Shown: positions 34,368 to 44,070, counted from the stretch's first letter. The stretch: DNA of 64,000 nucleotides from Chryseobacterium koreense CCUG 49689 (GCF_001045435.1 NZ_LFNG01000011.1:52091-116090), one strand, 5' to 3'. Notes: generated by a model from the sequence alone, not told the origin. Numbers and translations are program-made.

Positions 34368-34375
34368 TAAATTTG
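34368..34375 (+). promoter_or_regulatory. TAnnTTTG promoter element of the second cytochrome gene
   Basis: TAAATTTG, 25 nt before the ATG at 34401. Confidence 0.55.
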
Positions 34376-34400
34376 GCGAATAATAAATATTGATAAAGAT

Positions 34401-34781
34401 ATGAATAAATTTTTGATTTTAGGAGGATTTTTTATAGCTGTTTCTTGCACAAAAAACGTTGATACTGAAAAAGAAAGCAATATCATGATGGAAGAGCCTG
34501 CTGCCACTACTGGAGATGCTGCTTCGGGAAAACATGAAGGTTTGGCACTCATTGAAGGTGCAGACTGTTTGACTTGCCATAAAATGGATACCAAAGTTGT
34601 AGGTCCTTCTTATCAAGATGTTGCAAACAAATACACGGATGCAGATATTGATATGCTCGCACAAAAAATCATCGACGGTGGAAAAGGAAACTGGGGTGAA
34701 ATCCCAATGACTCCGCATGCAGGAATGAGCAAAGAGACTGCAAAAAAAATGGTTGAATATATTCTTACCTTGAAAAAATAA
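34401..34781 (+). CDS. Small cytochrome c lipoprotein
   Basis: 126 aa. Lipoprotein signal ending AVSC, a linker, then a c551/c552-type cytochrome with heme motif CLTCH (about 53-57), KVVGPSYQDVANKY and the Met ligand in IPMTPHAGMS. It is divergent from the cytochrome-nosZ unit and shares its regulatory region, suggesting a second electron carrier for N2O respiration. Confidence 0.93.
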   Translation: MNKFLILGGFFIAVSCTKNVDTEKESNIMMEEPAATTGDAASGKHEGLALIEGADCLTCHKMDTKVVGPSYQDVANKYTDADIDMLAQKIIDGGKGNWGEIPMTPHAGMSKETAKKMVEYILTLKK

Positions 34782-34804
34782 TAATTCCAATTTTTGGGAT
34801 ACCG

Positions 34805-34836
34805 ACGCCAGACATTACCGTTTGGCGTTTTTTTTT
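34805..34836 (+). terminator. Terminator of the small cytochrome gene
   Basis: ACGCCA (34805-34810) pairs with TGGCGT (34823-34828), followed by eight T. Confidence 0.85.
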
Positions 34837-34926
34837 GTTCTATCTGTCAATTTGTCACAAAACTTTGGTCGGCATAAAATTGGAGAAAGCCAACACAAAT
34901 CTTACTAATTAAAAAATATTAACAAT

Positions 34927-36822
34927 ATGAGCAAAATAATTGGAATTGACTTAGGTACAACCAACTCTTGTGTTGCCGTAATGGAGGGAAAAGACCCTGT
35001 TGTAATTCCTAATGCAGAAGGGAAAAGAACCACGCCCTCCGTAGTAGCTTTCACGAAAGATGGGGAAAGATTGGTGGGCGATCCCGCAAAAAGACAGGCG
35101 GTAACCAACCCCCATAATACCGTGTACTCCATCAAAAGGTTTATCGGGACCCATTTTAAAGACGATGCGAAAGAAGTGTCCAGAGTGCCATACACCGTGG
35201 TTTCGGGACCAAATGACACCGTAAAGGTAAAAATAGACGACAGAGAATATACTCCGCAGGAAATTTCAGCAATGATTCTTCAGAAAATGAAGAAAACTGC
35301 TGAGGATTATCTTGGCCAGGAAGTAACAAGAGCGGTGATCACTGTTCCGGCGTACTTCAACGATTCACAAAGACAATCTACCAAAGAAGCCGGTGAAATC
35401 GCTGGTCTTAAAGTTGAAAGAATTATCAACGAACCTACCGCAGCCGCTTTGGCGTATGGTTTGGATAAAAACCACAAAGATCAAAAGATTGCGGTTTACG
35501 ATTTAGGTGGAGGTACTTTCGATATCTCGATTCTGGATTTGGGAGATGGCGTTTTCGAAGTGTTATCCACAAATGGAGACACCCATTTAGGTGGAGACGA
35601 TTTTGACGATGTAATCATCAACTGGTTGGTTGACGAATTTAAAACAGAAGAAGGGGTTGACTTGAAAGCTGACCCAATCGCACTTCAAAGATTGAAAGAG
35701 GCTGCTGAAAAAGCAAAAATTGAACTTTCTGCCGCATCACAAACTGAAATCAACCTTCCTTATATTACCGCCACTGCAACCGGTCCGAAACACTTGGTGA
35801 AAACTTTGACCAGGGCGAAATTTGAACAGCTTTCAGAAGATTTGGTGAGAAGATCCATGGAGCCTTGTAAAAAAGCGTTGTCTGATGCCGGATTGCAGAC
35901 TTCTGATATTGACGAAGTAATTTTAGTAGGTGGTTCCACCAGAATTCCGATCATCCAGGAGCAGGTTGAAAAATTCTTCGGCAAAAAGCCATCAAAAGGA
36001 GTAAATCCGGATGAGGTGGTAGCAGTAGGTGCGGCAATCCAAGGTGGGGTATTGACCGGTGATGTGAAAGATGTACTTCTTTTAGATGTGACTCCGCTTT
36101 CATTAGGTATCGAAACCATGGGTTCTGTTTTCACCAAACTCATTGATGCAAATACCACCATTCCTACCAAAAAATCTGAGGTGTTCTCTACCGCAAGCGA
36201 CAATCAGCCTGCAGTTTCCATCAGAGTTGGGCAAGGTGAAAGACCAATGTTTAATGACAACAAGGAAATTGGAAGATTTGATTTGACAGATATTCCACCG
36301 GCACCGAGAGGCGTTCCACAAATCGAGGTAACATTCGATATTGATGCAAACGGTATCCTGAGCGTTTCCGCTAAAGATAAAGGAACCGGAAAAGAGCAGT
36401 CTATCAAAATCCAGGCAAGTTCAGGACTTTCTGAGGCCGAGATCGAAAGAATGAAACGTGAAGCCGAAGAAAACGCTTCTGCAGATGCCAAGAAAAAAGA
36501 AGAAGTAGAGCTCTTCAACAAAGCAGATGGCTTGATTTTCCAAACCGAAAAGCAGCTGAAGGAATTCGGTGAAAAACTTTCCGCCGACAAAAAAGCAGCG
36601 ATCGAATCTGCTGCTGCAGAATTGAAAACCGCGTTCGAGGCAAAAGACACCGAATCGGTGAAAACCAAAACCGAAGCATTAGACGCAGCTTGGATGGCGG
36701 CTTCCGAAGAGCTATATGCAGCTGGACAGCAAGCACAAGGTGCAGATGCAGGTCCTCAAAACCCAGGCGGAAACGCAGGTGCAGAGGATGTGCAGGATGC
36801 AGATTTCGAGGAAGTCAAATAG
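34927..36822 (+). CDS. dnaK: Molecular chaperone DnaK
   Basis: 631 aa. Hsp70 signatures are intact: [12 protein letters not shown] at the start, [14 protein letters not shown] and [13 protein letters not shown] in the ATPase domain, a substrate-binding beta domain with [13 protein letters not shown], and a helical lid ending in an acidic [12 protein letters not shown] tail. It folds proteins with DnaJ and GrpE, neither of which is adjacent. A terminator follows. Confidence 0.98.
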   Translation: MSKIIGIDLGTTNSCVAVMEGKDPVVIPNAEGKRTTPSVVAFTKDGERLVGDPAKRQAVTNPHNTVYSIKRFIGTHFKDDAKEVSRVPYTVVSGPNDTVKVKIDDREYTPQEISAMILQKMKKTAEDYLGQEVTRAVITVPAYFNDSQRQSTKEAGEIAGLKVERIINEPTAAALAYGLDKNHKDQKIAVYDLGGGTFDISILDLGDGVFEVLSTNGDTHLGGDDFDDVIINWLVDEFKTEEGVDLKADPIALQRLKEAAEKAKIELSAASQTEINLPYITATATGPKHLVKTLTRAKFEQLSEDLVRRSMEPCKKALSDAGLQTSDIDEVILVGGSTRIPIIQEQVEKFFGKKPSKGVNPDEVVAVGAAIQGGVLTGDVKDVLLLDVTPLSLGIETMGSVFTKLIDANTTIPTKKSEVFSTASDNQPAVSIRVGQGERPMFNDNKEIGRFDLTDIPPAPRGVPQIEVTFDIDANGILSVSAKDKGTGKEQSIKIQASSGLSEAEIERMKREAEENASADAKKKEEVELFNKADGLIFQTEKQLKEFGEKLSADKKAAIESAAAELKTAFEAKDTESVKTKTEALDAAWMAASEELYAAGQQAQGADAGPQNPGGNAGAEDVQDADFEEVK

Positions 36823-36836
36823 TAATTTTCAGATAG

Positions 36837-36863
36837 TCCCTCTCTTTTTGAGAGGGATTTTTT
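36837..36863 (+). terminator. Terminator of dnaK
   Basis: CCCTCTC (36838-36844) pairs with GAGAGGG (36850-36856), followed by six T after one A. Confidence 0.88.
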
Positions 36864-36936
36864 GGAAAATATCAGTAATAAAAAACTGAAACAGAAAAAC
36901 TATTTTTTCCATGCAATTTGCTTATATAGGTTCAGA

Positions 36937-36962
36937 AAGTGGCTTGTTGGCCACTTTTTTTT
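36937..36962 (+). terminator. Second terminator 75 nt after the first
   Basis: AAGTGGC (36937-36943) pairs with GCCACTT (36950-36956), then a T run. No gene lies between it and the dnaK terminator; it may be a back-up or end a small RNA. From here to about 37190 nothing recognisable is seen. Confidence 0.7.
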
Positions 36963-37189
36963 ATTGAGGTAATTGGATTTGATTATTTGCCAAATTATTG
37001 GATAGAAGGATAATTCAGCAATACGTATCTTCTGGTAAGTCATTCAATCCATCTGCCATTTTCCGGCAAGAAATTGTCGTGTACTGAACGGGACAGCCAA
37101 GAAATGCTCTACTGGTTTTGTCAATGAGTCAAGGATTTTGCTGAGATAAAGTGATCTCATAAGTAGGAATGATTTTGAAATCTATTCAA

Positions 37190-37215
37190 AAAAATAACCG
37201 CAGCAAAACCGCGGT
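37190..37215 (-). terminator. Terminator of the DUF4252 gene
   Basis: ACCGC (37197-37201) pairs with GCGGT (37211-37215); on the minus strand it runs into a T-rich stretch. Confidence 0.55.
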
Positions 37216-37238
37216 CATTAAAACAATTAAAGATAGTG

Positions 37239-37760
37239 TTACTTTGAAACCAGTTTCTTCATGTCATTCTTTTCTGAGAAATTAATGACTCGTGAGATAT
37301 CTTCGGCGGTGAATTTTCCGCGCACATCCACATAAACCAATTTTGATCCGGAAGCGACGGTGATCAATAGGTTCCGAATTTCGTCACCTTTTTGTTTCGC
37401 CTGGAAATTGATGGTTTCCTTTTCCTTTTTAATGGTCATCCATTCTTCGAAATTATTTTTGGTAAGGTATTTCGAAAAATCGGCAACCATTTCCTGGTTT
37501 CCATTTTCGATCGTCATTACTTTCAGCTTGCTGATTTTCTTCACGATTGCCACAATCTCCTCGCTTTCGCCATCTTCGCGCAATGCTTTCTTCACAAAAG
37601 GTTTTGCGAGCCAAACCGGAACATTGATGCTCACAAACTTGGCGTCTTTGTAATCGTAATAAGGATTGTCAAAGAATCCCATATTCGGATTTTTGGAAAC
37701 GATGCAGGATTGCAGACTGAAAATCAGGATTATAGACAGGTAAAATAATATAATTCTTTT
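37239..37760 (-). CDS. DUF4252 lipoprotein
   Basis: 173 aa from a GTG start. The lipoprotein signal VKRIILFYLSIILIFSLQSC gives the normal form for the family; the ATG at 37805 would add 15 residues. The body has the DUF4252 pattern: FVSINVPVWLAKPFVKKAL, ISKLKVMTIEN and TVASGSKLVYVDVRGKFTAEDISRVI in two halves. Family function is unknown. It ends a sigma factor operon. Confidence 0.72.
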   Translation of the reverse strand, partial: KRIILFYLSIILIFSLQSCIVSKNPNMGFFDNPYYDYKDAKFVSINVPVWLAKPFVKKALREDGESEEIVAIVKKISKLKVMTIENGNQEMVADFSKYLTKNNFEEWMTIKKEKETINFQAKQKGDEIRNLLITVASGSKLVYVDVRGKFTAEDISRVINFSEKNDMKKLVSK

Positions 37761-37936
37761 CACGGTATTTTTTTTAAGGTTTATTATTTTTGGCACATTA
37801 GTCATATTAGTTTTGCTTGCCAATATTTTGTTGTATTTCAAAATTTTTGGTGGAAGGGTTTTTGATTTTTTTCCGACTGTCATTTTTTTGGAATCAAGAG
37901 TATTACCAATATGAATAATGTGCAAAAAAAGTTTGT

Positions 37937-39199
37937 TTAATTAATAGGTTTCGTGGAGCCGCCGCTATTGTTGGTGGATGAAAAATTATTCGGTTTCCCG
38001 GCATAGCGCACATTTCCGCCGGAAGAGGTGTTGGAAGAAAGGCTTTCAGTGGCATTCACTTTTAGACTTCCTGCTGAAGATGCATTTGCCGACACGGTTT
38101 TCGCTACCAGGTTCTGCGCATTGCAGCTTGCCGCACTCGAAACTTGAAAGGTAGCGGAGTCACTATTCCCCGTAATTGATGACGATGAACCACTCGTTCC
38201 GGTGAAGGAAAACGCTTTGGTCTCCACCTTCAGTTTCAGGGTTGCTCCGGATTCCGCATTGGTCGTGATTTTATTCCCATTTAATTCTGCGTTGATCGCG
38301 CTACCCGATTCTGCATTTACAGTGAAGGATTCCTCATTAATCTCATTTAAAGTTGAAATCGATGCGCCGGATTTGGTGGATATGCTTTTCAGGTTTGGCG
38401 CTTCCACATTCACGAAAAGCTTTTTGAAGCGGATGTTTCTGTTTCCGTCAGTTTTTAGATAAATCTTTAAAATCCCGTTTTCTACATTGGTTATGAGGTA
38501 TTGTGCCTTATCGGAATCCACATCCACCGTCACGGATTGGTTTTTTGATTGGGTGAAGTTTACCTTAATTCCTGAAGAAACTTCTATTCCGCTGAACTTT
38601 TCTACATTTCTTACCTGAGTTATTCCGGCCGGACTGGAGATTTCGGTGGTAACGGTGTTTCTTTGCGAGGATTTTTCGGCTTCGTTGATCAGTTTGTTCA
38701 CGTCATCCATGGAGATTTTCCCATCGAGCATCATCAGAACTGTGCTGTCTTCGGAATTGATGCTCAAAATCAGGTCGTCCAGGTTTCCGTTGGTCGCATC
38801 GGAAGAAAGGAATTTAATTTTGCTGTCTTTGCTGTTGACGGTGATCAGTTCCTCATATTTCAAATTTTTAATGGAATTTGTAATATCGTTTTTCAGGTTT
38901 TGGAAACTCATCAAAGGTTTTTGGTTTTCTGTTTCCAGACCTTTTGTGAACGAGGGTTTTTCCACGATCAGGATTTTTAATCCGTTGATTTTTGCCAATA
39001 ATGGCTTGATTTGCTGAAGTTCGCCATCGTCTATATTCAGTTTGCCGAGCATGCTGAACATTGGTTTTGCTATCTTGATGGAAGTGACTCCGGCAGATTC
39101 CTGGTATTTGTCGAATAACAGGTCTAGTTTATCTTTCTGCGCATTCACGTTGAAGAAATGCGAAAAGAAAAATGCGAGTATGATTAGTAATTTTTGCAT
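37937..39199 (-). CDS. DUF4252-DUF2807 fusion protein, secreted
   Basis: 420 aa. Signal peptide to about residue 21 (NVNAQ). Residues about 22-180 are a DUF4252 domain (DKLDLLFDKYQ, LKILIVEK, ILSINSEDSTVLMMLDGKISMDDVNKLI). Residues about 200-410 are a DUF2807 right-handed beta-helix, the putative adhesin head, made of repeated short turns such as ISTKSGASISTLN, VNAESGSAINAEL and VSANASSAGSLKV, and rich in Ser, Asn and Thr. The two domains normally occur in separate proteins. Anchoring is not seen; there is no T9SS tail. Confidence 0.8.
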   Translation of the reverse strand: MQKLLIILAFFFSHFFNVNAQKDKLDLLFDKYQESAGVTSIKIAKPMFSMLGKLNIDDGELQQIKPLLAKINGLKILIVEKPSFTKGLETENQKPLMSFQNLKNDITNSIKNLKYEELITVNSKDSKIKFLSSDATNGNLDDLILSINSEDSTVLMMLDGKISMDDVNKLINEAEKSSQRNTVTTEISSPAGITQVRNVEKFSGIEVSSGIKVNFTQSKNQSVTVDVDSDKAQYLITNVENGILKIYLKTDGNRNIRFKKLFVNVEAPNLKSISTKSGASISTLNEINEESFTVNAESGSAINAELNGNKITTNAESGATLKLKVETKAFSFTGTSGSSSSITGNSDSATFQVSSAASCNAQNLVAKTVSANASSAGSLKVNATESLSSNTSSGGNVRYAGKPNNFSSTNNSGGSTKPIN

Positions 39200-39264
39200 G
39201 ATGCTTGGTTTAATATTTTTAAAATGGAATAGTGCCAAAGAGGCTATTCTTTTAATGCTTTTTT

Positions 39265-39915
39265 TTATTCATTAATAAAATTCGGAATCGCTTCCGTTTT
39301 TGCCACGGTTTTTGATACATTTTCAGACAGGATTCTGAATGAATATTTGGTCAGATCGATGGCTTCTTTTTCGTTTTCAATCCGTTGTCCGTTGATGATC
39401 ACGTAATTGGATTGGTATTCCGGTGTTGCAGATTTTTTGGGTGCAGATTTTTCGGGTGCGGAAACATAATGCTGCCGAACCTGTTTCTTCAGCCGACCTC
39501 TTGCCGGCAGGATTTTGTCTATGATTTCATCATCGCTGGTTATGGTTGCCGAATCGGTGACGATGCTGTCTCGAACGGTTCTCAGCGAATCCGCGGTGTG
39601 CACTGCCACTATTTCGCCGTCATTTCCGAAATCGGGTTTTTGTTTCAGGATTTCGTTTTTCACGAAATCATCCTGTTCAGTGATCGATTTTTTATGGAAC
39701 ACCTTAAAGAAAATTCCGACTGATACAAGCAGTACTACACTTGCGGCCATTGAAAATAATTTCGGGAAAGACGCGCTTTTCTTTTTTGAAATGATCTGAA
39801 TTGGCTTTTCCTTTTCGGTCTCTTTCAAGAAATCCTCGAAATCCCAGTTCATCTTCTCGGATTTTAATTCCTTGAAAATTTCACTGTATTTTTCCTTGGG
39901 CTTTTCGTTTTTCAT
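39265..39915 (-). CDS. Probable anti-sigma factor, single-pass membrane protein
   Basis: 216 aa. A charged cytoplasmic N-terminal part (about 1-48, with WDFEDFLKE), one transmembrane helix (about 51-70, FSMAASVVLLVSVGIFFKV) and a periplasmic C-terminal part. No known family motif, but the gene lies 10 nt behind the ECF sigma gene, the position of the cognate anti-sigma factor. Confidence 0.65.
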   Translation of the reverse strand: MKNEKPKEKYSEIFKELKSEKMNWDFEDFLKETEKEKPIQIISKKKSASFPKLFSMAASVVLLVSVGIFFKVFHKKSITEQDDFVKNEILKQKPDFGNDGEIVAVHTADSLRTVRDSIVTDSATITSDDEIIDKILPARGRLKKQVRQHYVSAPEKSAPKKSATPEYQSNYVIINGQRIENEKEAIDLTKYSFRILSENVSKTVAKTEAIPNFINE

Positions 39916-39925
39916 TGCAATGCAT

Positions 39926-40438
39926 TTATAAATTCTCGATCATTCTATTTTCAAAATCCATGAGGTTCTGGATTTGTTCCTTAATCTTGGTTCGTGCCCT
40001 CATCAAGTTTACCCGAACTGCATTCTCCTCCATTTCCAGGATTTCAGAAATTTCAGAAACTTCATATTCCTCCACATCTTTCAGGTGAATCACGGCTTTT
40101 TGTTTTTCGGGAAGCCCGTTGATGAAGGCGATGATCTGTTCCTTCAGATTGTTGGTCTCGATCTGGTAAAGCTCACTTCGGTGCAATTGGAAATCTGCAA
40201 AACCCATTTTCACGTCGTGGTGCTTCAGCCGGTTCAGGCACTCGTTTTTCACCGATTTTAGCGCATAAGATTTTAGGTTTCCGAATTGGGCGAGTTCTTC
40301 TTTTTTCTGCCAAAACTTCATCATCAGATCCTGCACTACATCTTCCGCTTCGTCACTGCTCATCACGAATCTTTTCGCAAAACGGTACATCTCGTCCTTG
40401 AGGCAAAAGACCGTGTTTTTGAATATCTCGTGAGTCAT
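39926..40438 (-). CDS. ECF-type RNA polymerase sigma factor
   Basis: 170 aa. Sigma region 2 (YRFAKRFVMSSDEAEDVVQDLMMKFWQ) and region 4 (LPEKQKAVIHLKDVEEYEVSEISEILEMEENAVRVNLMRARTKIKEQ broken over 105-150) are clear. It begins a four-gene unit with the anti-sigma gene and two DUF4252 genes; such units often respond to envelope stress in Bacteroidota, though the signal is unknown. Confidence 0.93.
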   Translation of the reverse strand: MTHEIFKNTVFCLKDEMYRFAKRFVMSSDEAEDVVQDLMMKFWQKKEELAQFGNLKSYALKSVKNECLNRLKHHDVKMGFADFQLHRSELYQIETNNLKEQIIAFINGLPEKQKAVIHLKDVEEYEVSEISEILEMEENAVRVNLMRARTKIKEQIQNLMDFENRMIENL

Positions 40439-40547
40439 AGTTTCGTTTCTAGTAGTAAGACAACGAAGGTCGGAAATTTATTATATGGAAATAAAAAAAA
40501 CTTCAAAAAATGAATTTTGAAGTTTTGTGTTAAATATTTAGTGCTTG

Positions 40548-41765
40548 CTAAAAGAGGGTGTAACTCAATATCAGAGAGAGATTCTTGTAACTGGAGCTCC
40601 AAAATACATATTCTGCCGTAATTCCGTGAGGAGTGGTCATTCTTGCTTCCGCGGCAAATTTGTTTTTGTAATTATATCCTAAACCGAAAGCAATGGAGGG
40701 TTGCACTTTGGAATCAAGAGAATTCAAAACTGAATTATCTGATCTTTTCATGGCGATTTCAGATGACAAGACAATTCCGGTGACATATTGCGCGTTTAAG
40801 AATAGTTTTGATTCGTTATTTATGTACATATAGTGTCTAAATCCAATCGGGATTTCAATTACGCTATATTTTGCAGAGATCAGTAATTGGCCTCCGGAAA
40901 CTTGTGACCAATTATTGGTGATTTCCGATTGGTAATACTGGTAATTGGGTTCAATGATGATTCCCCATTTTCTTTTGTTGAATGGAAGAATGTACTCGAA
41001 TTCCAGGCCAATTCCAAAAGTGGTCTTCGATCCCATATTGAAGTTTAGTCCTTCATAACTGTTTGAAAACTCTAGCGAATTAAAATTCATTCTTGGCCGA
41101 ATGTTGAGGTTAAATTCGCCTTTTGTCTCTTGCTTCGCCACCGTTATATTTTCCGGATTTTTACATTGATTGTATTTGGCGAAAATAGCGGTCAAATCTT
41201 TTTCTTTATATTCCGTGTTTTCAATTTCTTTTTCGGTAATGGCTGAACAGAGAAGATCTTGCTTCAATTGGTTTTTAAATTCCTTATTATAAACCATGTC
41301 ACCTGCTCCCAGAAGGTATGGTTTATAGATTAACTGCTCTATCGCTCCAGTATTGTTTTGGATGAAATATCTGTTCTGATTGGGTTCTGCGTATTTGAAA
41401 AGGCTAATATCGCCTTTAACCAGTTCTTTTAAAAATAGGGTTTCCTCTCTAAGATCCGGATTTTTATCCGTAGTTAGATTATTCAAACTGATGCTTGAAC
41501 GGTCAATTTTTACTTCGGCTCTGAGGAATCGAGTCCCTCTATAAATACCGAATTCTTTTACATTTTTAATCGTTGCGGTTTGTGCTTTGTCTGCTTCAGA
41601 TGTTTTATAATCAAAGGAATCCGGATTATTCTTCCAATCCATGTTTTTGATTAATACTTCCTGTTTAGTGTTTTTATTATCAATAAGGTATCCTTTTTCA
41701 AATTTGATTTGTCCAAAAGAAAATGCCGATAAGAGCAGCATAAAAACAAGTAAAGATTGCTTCAT
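40548..41765 (-). CDS. Outer-membrane beta-barrel protein
   Basis: 405 aa. Signal peptide MKQSLLVFMLLLSAFSFGQ. The first about 210 residues are a soluble domain with IDNKNTKQEVLIKNMDW. From about 215 on, alternating amphipathic strands end with an aromatic terminal strand (LSLILSYTLF), typical of a barrel of eight or more strands. Homologues in Flavobacteria are sometimes labelled as a tRNA GTPase, which nothing here supports. Confidence 0.75.
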   Translation of the reverse strand: MKQSLLVFMLLLSAFSFGQIKFEKGYLIDNKNTKQEVLIKNMDWKNNPDSFDYKTSEADKAQTATIKNVKEFGIYRGTRFLRAEVKIDRSSISLNNLTTDKNPDLREETLFLKELVKGDISLFKYAEPNQNRYFIQNNTGAIEQLIYKPYLLGAGDMVYNKEFKNQLKQDLLCSAITEKEIENTEYKEKDLTAIFAKYNQCKNPENITVAKQETKGEFNLNIRPRMNFNSLEFSNSYEGLNFNMGSKTTFGIGLEFEYILPFNKRKWGIIIEPNYQYYQSEITNNWSQVSGGQLLISAKYSVIEIPIGFRHYMYINNESKLFLNAQYVTGIVLSSEIAMKRSDNSVLNSLDSKVQPSIAFGLGYNYKNKFAAEARMTTPHGITAEYVFWSSSYKNLSLILSYTLF

Positions 41766-41818
41766 TATTTTGATTTAATGGTTTGAATTTTTTGAATAGG
41801 TAAATATAATTATTAAAC

Positions 41819-42232
41819 TCATAGCTCCGTCACTTTTTTCTCAATCTTATAAACCGTTCCCCGAAAAGTCGCCACCAAGACTTTGTGTTGGTTGGTAATG
41901 GAAATATCATACACGCCGGTTTTTCGGGTGTCGGAAATCAAAACGCTTTCTGCGGTCAAGGTGTCGCCCAATCTCACGGCTTTCGTGAAATTCATGATGC
42001 AGTTCAGTGCCACGGAAGCTTCATTCGTGTTGTTGCTCGAAAAAGCCAGCGCCGAATCGGCGAGTGAAAAAGTAACGCCGCCATGAACGGTTTTCAGTCC
42101 GTTGATCATTTCCTGTTTCACGGGCATTTCTATTAAACAATATTTTTCGCGGACTTCAATCAGTTTTATCCCCATCCATTGCGAGAAATGGTCCTGATTG
42201 AGCATGTATTGGGCGAGTTCGTGTGGAGACAT
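41819..42232 (-). CDS. paaI: Hotdog-fold thioesterase PaaI
   Basis: 137 aa with the PaaI motif GGVTFSLADSALAFSSN around the catalytic Asp and the preceding NGLKTVHGG. Members hydrolyse hydroxyphenylacetyl-CoA and rescue CoA when phenylacetate degradation stalls. It is the last gene of the paa block. Confidence 0.92.
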   Translation of the reverse strand: MSPHELAQYMLNQDHFSQWMGIKLIEVREKYCLIEMPVKQEMINGLKTVHGGVTFSLADSALAFSSNNTNEASVALNCIMNFTKAVRLGDTLTAESVLISDTRKTGVYDISITNQHKVLVATFRGTVYKIEKKVTEL

Positions 42233-42330
42233 ATTGAGTGATTAGGTTTTTGAGTTATTGGGGCAATTTGAAAATGGGTTAATTTTCAAATCTTTATTAA
42301 TGAAATGATTGATGAGGGAATTTTACGCTT

Positions 42331-42879
42331 TTATTTTTCAATATTTTGGCGGTATAATGTTTTTCCAATTTGATATTGAAAAATTATGAAAATCAGCCCC
42401 ACCAAAATTTTTACAGATGCGGTAGCAATCTCTGATTTTATATTTAAAGTATTGATGTCTTCAACCAACTGTTTATTCATGTTGAACACTTTCGAAAGAA
42501 TGAATAACTTATTCACCAATTCGGGAATCGCATCAAATAAAAGCAATATTCCAATAGATAAAATTGCTATTTGCAACAGATTTTCGGCATTTAGTTTCTC
42601 AAAATTTATTTTTTCTTCTAAAAAATTCTGTGGCTTGATTTTATTAATAATCAGATCAGGATTTATGATGAGCACATAGAAAACTGCAAGGATCAGTGCT
42701 ACAATTAAGATCAGGTAAATCCAGGTTTGAAAGATTCCGGTTCGCACATCAAATGGAAAAAGCAAATCAGCATTTATGATATACGTGAATTGTTGCGGTA
42801 GAAATGTGAAAACTAAATGTATAACAGCATATAATCCGAAAATTCTGAAGATAATTCGCAGTAGATTTCTGATTTCCAT
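42331..42879 (-). CDS. Hypothetical four-helix membrane protein
   Basis: 182 aa with four transmembrane helices (about 8-27, 50-72, 103-121, 155-173). It resembles the DUF2975-type layout but no motif is decisive. It sits between paaH and paaI without an obvious link to phenylacetate degradation. Confidence 0.7.
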   Translation of the reverse strand: MEIRNLLRIIFRIFGLYAVIHLVFTFLPQQFTYIINADLLFPFDVRTGIFQTWIYLILIVALILAVFYVLIINPDLIINKIKPQNFLEEKINFEKLNAENLLQIAILSIGILLLFDAIPELVNKLFILSKVFNMNKQLVEDINTLNIKSEIATASVKILVGLIFIIFQYQIGKTLYRQNIEK

Positions 42880-42939
42880 GATTTTTTTTTGGTAAATTTA
42901 TTAATTGCTGTGTTTTTACATTGCGCCATTAATTCATTC

Positions 42940-44070
42940 TCACATTTTTCTAAGCAAAGGGCTTTGCCGATAGCGTTCTTCCTGATATTCGTTGTAAAGG
43001 TCTTGCAAAGTTTCGGAAATTTTTCCGTAGCCTATTTCAAATCCCCACGCCAATAATCCTTTCGGATAATTCACGCCTTTTTGCATCGCCAATTCCAAAT
43101 CCTCGTCATTGGCAATTCCCAATCTTTTAGCTTCCACGGCTTCATTGATGAGCATGGAAATAATCCGGTTGAAAATGGTTTGGTACAGTTCGTCGTCTTT
43201 TTCTGGAGCAGGTTTTTCCGCATTTTCCGCATAGTCAAAAAATCCCTTTCCGGTTTTTCTTCCAAGTAGTTTTGCTTCCGCCATTCTTTGTTGGAGTAGG
43301 GAAGGTTTGTATTTAGGGTCGTAGAAATAATCGGCATACACTGTTTTCGTAACCGAGAAATTCACATCAATTCCAATCAAATCCATCAATTCGAAAGGTC
43401 CCATCCGGAAATTCCCCAAAGTCCGCATCGCATCATCGATTTGTTCGGGTGTGGCAATGTTTTCTTCAGCGATTCTCAACGCTTCCCCATAAAACGGACG
43501 AGCAATTCTGTTGACGATAAATCCCGGAACATCTTTCGCAATCACGGGAACTTTTCCCCAACTTTCCATTAAGGAATAGATTTTTCGCGCTAAAGTTTTC
43601 TCGGTTAAAAGTCCTGGAATTACTTCCACCAAAGGCATCAGCGGAGCCGGATTGAAAAAATGGATACCGATAAAACGCTCCGGATTTTTTAGTTCTGAAG
43701 AAAGTGAAGTAATCGAAATAGAAGAAGTATTGCTGGAAATAATACATTGATCAGAAACAATTTCTTCTAAACTTTGAAAGACTTTTGTTTTGATTTCTTT
43801 ATTTTCAATGATAGCCTCAATCACCAAATCGCAAGCTGCAAAATCCTGAAGTTCGGTACAGGGCTTTATTCTATTAAAAATATCCTGACTTTTCTCTGAA
43901 GATATTTTTTGTTTTTCGACTAATTTTTTTAAAGTTTTGTTTAAATTCAATAATGCTTTTTCGGTTTGTTCCGAATTGGCGTCATACAAAAAAACATCAG
44001 AGCCTGAAGTTGCCGCAACCTGCGCAATTCCGATTCCCATGGTTCCGGAACCAATTATTCCAATTTTCAT
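42940..44070 (-). CDS. paaH: 3-hydroxyacyl-CoA dehydrogenase PaaH
   Basis: 376 aa. NAD site GIIGSGTMGIGIAQVAA, catalytic His/Glu region RFIGIHFFNPAPLMPLVEVIPG, and VNRIARPFYGEALRIAEE. It oxidises 3-hydroxyadipyl-CoA in the phenylacetate pathway. paaG lies upstream after 85 nt. Confidence 0.93.
   Translation of the reverse strand: MKIGIIGSGTMGIGIAQVAATSGSDVFLYDANSEQTEKALLNLNKTLKKLVEKQKISSEKSQDIFNRIKPCTELQDFAACDLVIEAIIENKEIKTKVFQSLEEIVSDQCIISSNTSSISITSLSSELKNPERFIGIHFFNPAPLMPLVEVIPGLLTEKTLARKIYSLMESWGKVPVIAKDVPGFIVNRIARPFYGEALRIAEENIATPEQIDDAMRTLGNFRMGPFELMDLIGIDVNFSVTKTVYADYFYDPKYKPSLLQQRMAEAKLLGRKTGKGFFDYAENAEKPAPEKDDELYQTIFNRIISMLINEAVEAKRLGIANDEDLELAMQKGVNYPKGLLAWGFEIGYGKISETLQDLYNEYQEERYRQSPLLRKM

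Noticed and set aside
40548..41765. tRNA modification GTPase
   Set aside because: No GTPase motifs; signal peptide and barrel strands indicate an outer-membrane protein.
42331..42879. A paa pathway enzyme between paaH and paaI
   Set aside because: The product is a four-helix membrane protein without enzyme motifs.
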